The notes under the pieces were generated by a model. It made no database searches and was not told the origin of the DNA. It worked only from the letters and a program-made list of their open reading frames with translations. A stretch of DNA of 64,000 bases, from NCBI GenBank assembly GCA_023414875.1, contig JAEZMV010000028.1, positions 503,952 to 567,951 of the forward strand. Direction: 5' to 3'. Below, one piece after another: positions 58,506-64,000 of the stretch. Source of the stretch: Bacillota bacterium (lineage in GTDB: Bacteria; Bacillota; Clostridia; Lachnospirales; Lachnospiraceae). The translations under genes and the position numbers were made by a program. The stretch's first letter is position 1. The number at the start of each line of letters is the position of its first letter.

Positions 58506-60946
58506 TGAATACATTAACCCGCCTTGCTATTAGTAATAACAAAAAGAATAAAAGCAGAAGTGTATTAATTATAATATCAATTTTTCTTTCTACATTACTG
58601 TTGATGGTTATTGCATCCTTGGGGTATGGTATCATAAAATCGAGCCATACAAATGCAGATAAACTTTATGGAGGCTATGCCGGCAGTTACAAAGGTGTTA
58701 CCGAGAAAACACTAAATAATATGAAGCTCAGGAATGAATTTTCAAAGATTGGTAGCTCTGCTTTTACAGGAATGGTTGATAGTGAAGCTACAATTAACCT
58801 ATATTGGGCAGATGAGACTGCACTTGATTTAAATAATATGATGGAGTTATTACAGCAAGGTACATTTCCTCAAAATGAAAATGAAATTGCTGGGCAGGTA
58901 GCATTCTTTGAAAAACTTGGATATAAAAATCCTAAAGTTGGTGATTCTATCAGTTTAGGGTACAGAACGGATAGGGCTAGTAAGTTTACACAAAAGAAGT
59001 TTATGATTACCGGTCTTTTAAAGGAAAATAAAATCAATGATCTAAAGGACATGTATGTTGGGTATGTATCAGAAGAGCTATATCGGAAGTTGATACCAAA
59101 GGAAGAAAGTGTATATTCGGTGTATTTTACATTAAATTCTTCAGTATCCATTAATTTTGAAACGGCAGAAGAAGTTCTAAAAGAACTTGCAAATAAATGT
59201 GGTATTGAAGAAAAAAATGTAATAGTCAATTCTTATTATATTATGTGGGCAATGGATCCGGGTACGGAGATTATATTGGTTTGTGTAATCATGGCAGTTA
59301 CAGTAATATTGTTTTCTGCGATCGTAATTTATAATATCTTTCAGGTCGGTATCACATATAAAATTCAGGAATATGGTAAAATAAAAGCCCTGGGGGCAAC
59401 CAAAAAGCAATTGAGAAAGGTAGTTTTTCGGGAAGGCTTTTCTCTTGCTGCAATTGGAATACCACTTGGAATTATCGGCGGATACTTAATCTCAAATTCA
59501 TCTTTTCAATGGTTTATGAATTTATCGGATGACCTCAGAGAAGGAAGTAAATTAGACCAGGTCTCCATATTTTCCATCTATATTATACTATTAGTCTCTT
59601 TTCTGTCGGTAGTAACTGTTTGGTTAGCCCTAAAAAGACCAATGAGGATTGTATCTTCTATTTCTGAGGTTGAGTCAATGCGTTATCAAGAATATAAAGG
59701 GAAAATGAAAGGATATAGAAAAGGAAAAACGAAGGTTGGCGTCAAAGAAATAACCTTTGCTAATATCTTTGGAAATAGGAGGAGGACGATTTCAACCATA
59801 TGTACAATGGGGCTTTCTTGTGTACTATATGTTGTATTATCAAATTTGGCAGGAAATTTCGATGAAGCGTATGAAGCTAGAAGAACAATTGAATATGGAC
59901 AGTTTTATATCAGTCTGGACTATTCCTTAAACGATCTGGCATATCCGGAAAATAATCTGGATAATATACTGAAAGATAATCCCATAACTCCAGAGCTGTT
60001 AGAACAAATCAGACATTCAGAGGGTGTCACGGAGGTTAAGACGAGAAATATTCTTGCTATTAGGGTTAAGTCAGAAAATGTGAAAGAATCGGAACAATTA
60101 ATGTCTGTATCCGTATTGAATAAAAAGGACTTTGAGAAGCATTACAATAGTGGTGCTGCTTTAGGAAATGCTGATTATAACAAGGCTGCTCAGGAGGATG
60201 CAATCATCTTTGGCTGGTCTCATTTTTTAGCTGACTATGGATATACATTAAATCAGACTGTAATTGCAGAAATTGAAGCCGAAAAGCAGACGATAGCGTT
60301 TGAAGGACCACTACAAGCAGCTTTTGGATCATTGGAAACCGATTGGGCAATCACGGAGGAGACGTATAAAAAACTTGAGATAGATGGAAATATGACAGGT
60401 TTTATGTGGGTTGATTGCGAGAAAAAGAATATTCCAATGGTTCGGAAAAACTTACTAAATTTACTGTCAGAGATAGATCACGTGGAACTATCCGAGTATA
60501 AGGATGCGTTGAAAATGACACAATATGGCACATTATTAATGAAGTTAGGAATTTACTCCTTCCTTGCCATGATTGGCCTAATTGGATTTATGAATATGGC
60601 AAATACTATGATAGCCAGTATTGTAACCAGAAAGAAAGAGTTTGGTGTACTACAGGCAATTGGATTAACCAATGCGCAGCTAAATCTAATACTCCAGTTG
60701 GATGGACTTTTCTTTACGATCGGAACGGTTGTAATTGCTTTAGTGGTTGGATTACCTGTGGGCTATCAATTATTTCTTTACGGAAAGAATCATACGATTA
60801 TTGGAATAAATGAATATCACTTTCCTATGATTGAGCTTGGAATTATGATTGCGGTTATAGCCTTACTTCAAATCATCCTTTCCTTTATCTTAAGCCGAAA
60901 TATAAAGAAGGAATCCTTGATCGATAGAATACGTTACCAAGAATGA
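58505..60946 (+). CDS. FtsX-like ABC transporter permease
   Basis: An 813-residue protein with eight likely membrane segments (about 19-44, 256-285, 310-328, 349-373, 429-449, 676-705, 732-756, 777-797). They form two FtsX-like halves, each with a large extracytoplasmic domain. The second half ends in the usual ARKKEFGVLQAIGLT-like loop (RKKEFGVLQAIGLTNAQL). With the preceding ATPase it is probably a peptide or lipid exporter or a mechanotransmission pump, under the adjacent two-component system. Confidence 0.92.
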   Translation: MNTLTRLAISNNKKNKSRSVLIIISIFLSTLLLMVIASLGYGIIKSSHTNADKLYGGYAGSYKGVTEKTLNNMKLRNEFSKIGSSAFTGMVDSEATINLYWADETALDLNNMMELLQQGTFPQNENEIAGQVAFFEKLGYKNPKVGDSISLGYRTDRASKFTQKKFMITGLLKENKINDLKDMYVGYVSEELYRKLIPKEESVYSVYFTLNSSVSINFETAEEVLKELANKCGIEEKNVIVNSYYIMWAMDPGTEIILVCVIMAVTVILFSAIVIYNIFQVGITYKIQEYGKIKALGATKKQLRKVVFREGFSLAAIGIPLGIIGGYLISNSSFQWFMNLSDDLREGSKLDQVSIFSIYIILLVSFLSVVTVWLALKRPMRIVSSISEVESMRYQEYKGKMKGYRKGKTKVGVKEITFANIFGNRRRTISTICTMGLSCVLYVVLSNLAGNFDEAYEARRTIEYGQFYISLDYSLNDLAYPENNLDNILKDNPITPELLEQIRHSEGVTEVKTRNILAIRVKSENVKESEQLMSVSVLNKKDFEKHYNSGAALGNADYNKAAQEDAIIFGWSHFLADYGYTLNQTVIAEIEAEKQTIAFEGPLQAAFGSLETDWAITEETYKKLEIDGNMTGFMWVDCEKKNIPMVRKNLLNLLSEIDHVELSEYKDALKMTQYGTLLMKLGIYSFLAMIGLIGFMNMANTMIASIVTRKKEFGVLQAIGLTNAQLNLILQLDGLFFTIGTVVIALVVGLPVGYQLFLYGKNHTIIGINEYHFPMIELGIMIAVIALLQIILSFILSRNIKKESLIDRIRYQE

Positions 60947-60961
60947 AGCCAGTGAAAAATT

Positions 60962-61018
60962 AATAGCCAGACTTCTTTGTTTCATGTATTGAAGAAACAG
61001 AGGAAGCTGGCTATTTGT
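60962..61018 (+). terminator. Long hairpin after the permease gene
   Basis: aatagccag (60962-60970) pairs with ctggctatt (61007-61015), extended inside by acttc/ggaag and tttc/gaaa pairs. The following bases (tgtaatt) form only a weak T-run. Confidence 0.6.
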
Positions 61019-61045
61019 AATTCCCAGCGTTTTATATAGAAAAAA

Positions 61046-61083
61046 TACAATTCGTGCGGTAGGAGACACGTTTCGTGCGGTAA
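61046..61083 (+). promoter_or_regulatory. Paired boxes with 21-bp period upstream of 61144
   Basis: tacaattcgtgcggta (61046-61061) and cacgtttcgtgcggtaa (61067-61083); the shared ttcgtgcggta cores are 21 bp apart. A T-run and a likely -10 tataat (about 61110) follow. The pair matches 54868-54905. Confidence 0.7.
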
Positions 61084-61143
61084 ATGGTTTTTTCGGTGCA
61101 TAATTTGATATAATTCTAATCAAAATTGGAAAGGAAGGTATGT

Positions 61144-64000
61144 ATGAAAAAAACAATTCACAAAACAATACAAAGAAGAATACTGAGTTGTATTTTGACA
61201 CTTAGTATGATAATGAGCCTTGTACCGGTAACCACAAAGCAGGCTTTTGCGTCGACGGGGATTACGGTGGATAAGGAAAATAAGGCAATTTATGCAAATG
61301 GCAATGCCATTATTTTGAAAGAAGGTGGAACTTCGGGTTATACTAACCTTTATATTGATGCCGATAAGGATGGCGTAATTGATGAGGGAGAAGATCCCAT
61401 TAATTTAAATGGTGAGGAGTATTTTGGTAACGATTCTTATGCTCTGACAGGAGACACTACAGCCGGCTTTAAGCTTCGGAATACTAGTTCGGGATGTCAT
61501 ATCTATGGTGGAGGGAATGGAACAGCATTCGCTGGAGACACAAATATCACCATGCTAAGCGGTGATGTCTATATGATATACGGAGGTGGAAACGGAGAAA
61601 TTAATGATGCAACGGTAAGTAATACCAATATCACCATGATAAGCGGTATAGTACATACTATTTACGGAGGAGGAAAAGGGACCGGTGGAACTATAGGTGG
61701 CGATACCAATATTACTTTGACAGGTGGAAAACTTATGAGAGGAATTATTGGTGGAGGAAAAGAAGCCGATGTTCAGGGTGGGACCAATATATTTGTTCAG
61801 GGTGCAGAAATTGTAGGGTTATATGGTGGTGGTGAAAACGGCAATGTATCTACTGCGAATATAACCGTTGACTCCGGTAGTGTAATATCCGATTCTATAT
61901 ATCTCGGCGGACATAATAAATCTGCAGGTAGTGCCGTTGCAACGGTTTCCGGTGGAACCATTAAAAATATTTATAAAGGTGTTGTCTCAGGTTCTGCTTT
62001 GCTTACTTATACGGGGGGCACGATTACCGGTACCGTGGATGCAGAGCTCTGTAAACCCATAGCTTTTGAAGGATTATCAGCCAATGGTGCTTCACTTACC
62101 ACTAACACCACACAGCTAACATTAACCTTTAGTGAAGACCCAATTTCACTTACTGCAAGTCATATTACCGTCACAGGTGCTACCAAGGGTGAGCTCAGTG
62201 GAAGCGGTACAACAAGAACCCTAACTATATCAGACATAGCTGTGAAGGATGGTGAGGAAATAACCGTTAAGATAGTGACGCCACCCGCATTTACAATTAC
62301 ACCGGATACTAAAACGGTTGCAGTGCATAAGACAAAGATATCGGTGGATAATGAATCTATTTTTGCAAATGGCTATGCCATTATATTGGCGGCAGGTTTT
62401 TTCTCGATTTATACTAACCTTTATATTGATGATAATGGGAATGGAAATATTGATTCAGGAGAAGCTCCCATTGACTTAAATGGTGTCGATTATTTTAATA
62501 ATGGACTGGAAGGAGACACTACAACCGGGTTTAATCTTCAATTTAAGAATATCTTTGGTGGAAGTATGGGAACAGAAATCGAAGGAAACACAAATATCAC
62601 CATGGTAAGCGGTCAGGTAAATTATATTTACGGAGGAGGAAAAGAGACCGGTGGAACTATAGATGGCGATACCAATATTACTTTGACAGGTGGAATTATT
62701 GGAGGACTTTATGGTGGAGGTAAACAAGCCGATGTTCGGGGTGGGACCAATATATATGTTCAGGATGCATATATGGCAGAGTTATATGGTGGTGGAGAAA
62801 ACGGCAATGTATCTACTGCGAATATAACCGTTGACTCCGGTAATGTATCCGATTTTATAAATCTCGGCGGACAGTATAAATTTGCAAATAGTGCCGTCGC
62901 AACGGTTTCCGGTGGAATCATTAAAAATGTTTATAAAGGTGCTGTCTCAGGTTCTGCTTTGCTTACTTATACGGGTGGCAGGATTACCGGTATCGTGGAT
63001 GCAGAGCTCTGTAAACCCGTAGCTTTTGATGGAGTATCAGCCAATGGTACTTCAGGTATCACTAACACTACACAGCTAACATTAACCTTTAGTGAAGACC
63101 CACTTTCACTTCATGCAGGTTATATTACCGTCACAGGTGCTAAAAGGGGTGAGCTCGGTGGAAGCGGTACAACAAGAACCCTAACTATATCAGACATAAC
63201 TGTAAAGAATGGTGGGACTGTTACTGTTAATATAGCGGCGCCACCCGCATTTATAATTACACCGACTTCTAAAACTGTTACAGTTTATAAGCTGGTTATT
63301 CCGACTTTAACAGATATCACACTTACCCCTATCAGGGTGAATTATGCTGACGTAGCAACAGCAGGGGCAAAGGTTGCGTCTTTAGTAGCAACCGGAACAC
63401 CGACAACAGGCATAACCTATGTACTGGATGGAAGTGGTGATGACAATAACAAGTTCCAAATCAGTGGAAATGAGCTTCAGCTTAAAAGTGGAACAACCTT
63501 AGTGGATGGGACAGAATATACGGTGAAGGTTAAGGTTATTGAGGATGAGGAAGAGCTTAACACGTTTTCTAAGGCTATTAGCTTTAAACCAATCATACCA
63601 CCGGTGGTAACGTCCATTACACGTGAGAATCCATCAACAGAAATAACCAATGGAGCTACTGTAACATACAGGGTAACCTTCAGCGAAAGTGTAAACGGAG
63701 TGGATATCGGTGATTTTGAATTGACTACAACCGGAGATGCGACAGGAAGTATAGCATCGGTATCGTCCACAAGTGGTAACGCTATTAATGTAACAGTGAA
63801 TACAGTGGCAGGTCTAGGTACCTTAAAACTGGATTTAAAGGCTTCAGGAACCGAAATCACAGACGCCGCAGGGAATGCCATCAGTGGTGGTTTCACGGGA
63901 GGTCAAACCTATACGGTGGACCAAGTAGCTCCAACAGTAACTTCAATTACACGCCAGACTCCGACAGAAGAAAACACCAATGCAGGCAGTGTAATCTACC
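61144..64000 (+). CDS. Large secreted repeat protein (5' part, runs off the window)
   Basis: The frame is open from ATG 61144 to the last base, 952 codons. A signal peptide is clear (basic start, hydrophobic core, AFA at 34-36). Residues about 40-397 and 398-716 are two copies of one module: a dockerin-like calcium motif (YIDADKDGVIDEGEDPI; YIDDNGNGNIDSGEAPI), Gly-rich strands with repeated YGGG, and a SEDPISLTASHITVTGA Ig-like end. A cadherin-like domain (about 720-820) and Ig-like domains with TITR/TSITR starts follow. It is probably a cell-surface or adhesion protein. Ggaagg precedes the ATG. Confidence 0.88.
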   Translation, partial: MKKTIHKTIQRRILSCILTLSMIMSLVPVTTKQAFASTGITVDKENKAIYANGNAIILKEGGTSGYTNLYIDADKDGVIDEGEDPINLNGEEYFGNDSYALTGDTTAGFKLRNTSSGCHIYGGGNGTAFAGDTNITMLSGDVYMIYGGGNGEINDATVSNTNITMISGIVHTIYGGGKGTGGTIGGDTNITLTGGKLMRGIIGGGKEADVQGGTNIFVQGAEIVGLYGGGENGNVSTANITVDSGSVISDSIYLGGHNKSAGSAVATVSGGTIKNIYKGVVSGSALLTYTGGTITGTVDAELCKPIAFEGLSANGASLTTNTTQLTLTFSEDPISLTASHITVTGATKGELSGSGTTRTLTISDIAVKDGEEITVKIVTPPAFTITPDTKTVAVHKTKISVDNESIFANGYAIILAAGFFSIYTNLYIDDNGNGNIDSGEAPIDLNGVDYFNNGLEGDTTTGFNLQFKNIFGGSMGTEIEGNTNITMVSGQVNYIYGGGKETGGTIDGDTNITLTGGIIGGLYGGGKQADVRGGTNIYVQDAYMAELYGGGENGNVSTANITVDSGNVSDFINLGGQYKFANSAVATVSGGIIKNVYKGAVSGSALLTYTGGRITGIVDAELCKPVAFDGVSANGTSGITNTTQLTLTFSEDPLSLHAGYITVTGAKRGELGGSGTTRTLTISDITVKNGGTVTVNIAAPPAFIITPTSKTVTVYKLVIPTLTDITLTPIRVNYADVATAGAKVASLVATGTPTTGITYVLDGSGDDNNKFQISGNELQLKSGTTLVDGTEYTVKVKVIEDEEELNTFSKAISFKPIIPPVVTSITRENPSTEITNGATVTYRVTFSESVNGVDIGDFELTTTGDATGSIASVSSTSGNAINVTVNTVAGLGTLKLDLKASGTEITDAAGNAISGGFTGGQTYTVDQVAPTVTSITRQTPTEENTNAGSVIY
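61261..63290 (+). repeat. Tandem duplication of a ~1-kb module within the secreted protein
   Basis: Copy one is about 61261-62334 and copy two about 62335-63290. The second halves match at an offset of 960 bp with few differences (for example around 61830-62300 and 62790-63260). The first halves are more diverged, and copy two is shorter. Confidence 0.85.

Noticed and set aside
62476..63896. Minus-strand frames opposite the secreted protein
   Set aside because: They oppose a continuous 952-codon frame with a signal peptide and repeats, and show no features of their own.

Overview
The window is AT-rich DNA from a spore-forming, anaerobic Firmicute. Codon use, Shine-Dalgarno-led genes and gene content (indolepyruvate:ferredoxin oxidoreductase, ECF transport, PdaB-like spore deacetylase) suggest a Lachnospiraceae/Clostridium cluster XIVa organism such as a Lachnoclostridium relative. 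The genus is inference only.

Left host flank (1-10328): the end of iorA, iorB, an ACT-domain protein, a phenylacetate-CoA ligase and a second ACT-domain protein form an aryl/indole-acid cluster, with a 68-bp tandem repeat derived from the ligase tail. Then come a cold-shock gene, a leftward B12 set (cobalamin riboswitch, DUF4430 protein, ECF S component), galM, upp (leftward), a receiver-HPt protein, a small membrane protein and the 5' part of a PdaB-like polysaccharide deacetylase.

Prophage (about 10329-54444): a 44-kb temperate myovirus lies inside the deacetylase gene, with 11-bp att cores at both ends. A leftward serine recombinase and CI-like repressor face a rightward Cro-like/early operon. 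The early genes are SSB, an HUH replication protein, an MmcB-like nuclease, an RNase H-like protein, a helicase-methylase fusion, a C5 methyltransferase, HNH proteins, ASCH, YopX and MazG-like proteins, and an ArpU/RinA-like regulator. Two accessory units interrupt it: an AT-rich membrane-protein gene with its own promoter and terminator, and a HicAB toxin-antitoxin pair. Late genes run from a Nu1/GpA-type terminase through lambda/HK97-type head genes to a P2-type contractile tail and baseplate, fiber, holin and endolysin. A programmed -1 frameshift sits in the tail assembly chaperone. A leftward lipoprotein gene, an XRE regulator and a small unknown gene lie between lysis and attR. Excision would rejoin the deacetylase in frame, giving 273 codons.

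Right host flank (54445-64000): the deacetylase 3' part, a small membrane protein, an OmpR-type response regulator with histidine kinase, a two-gene FtsX-type ABC exporter, and the first 952 codons of a large secreted repeat protein that runs off the window. Two promoters here, 6.2 kb apart, share paired boxes with a 21-bp period.

The most notable items are the in-frame split of a sporulation gene by a recombinase-bearing prophage, a 16-nt perfect complement to the hicA ribosome-binding site and start codon lying just after hicA, an intrinsic-terminator-like hairpin inside the frameshift extension of the tail chaperone, two lysogenic-conversion candidates, and the shared 21-bp-period promoter repeats.
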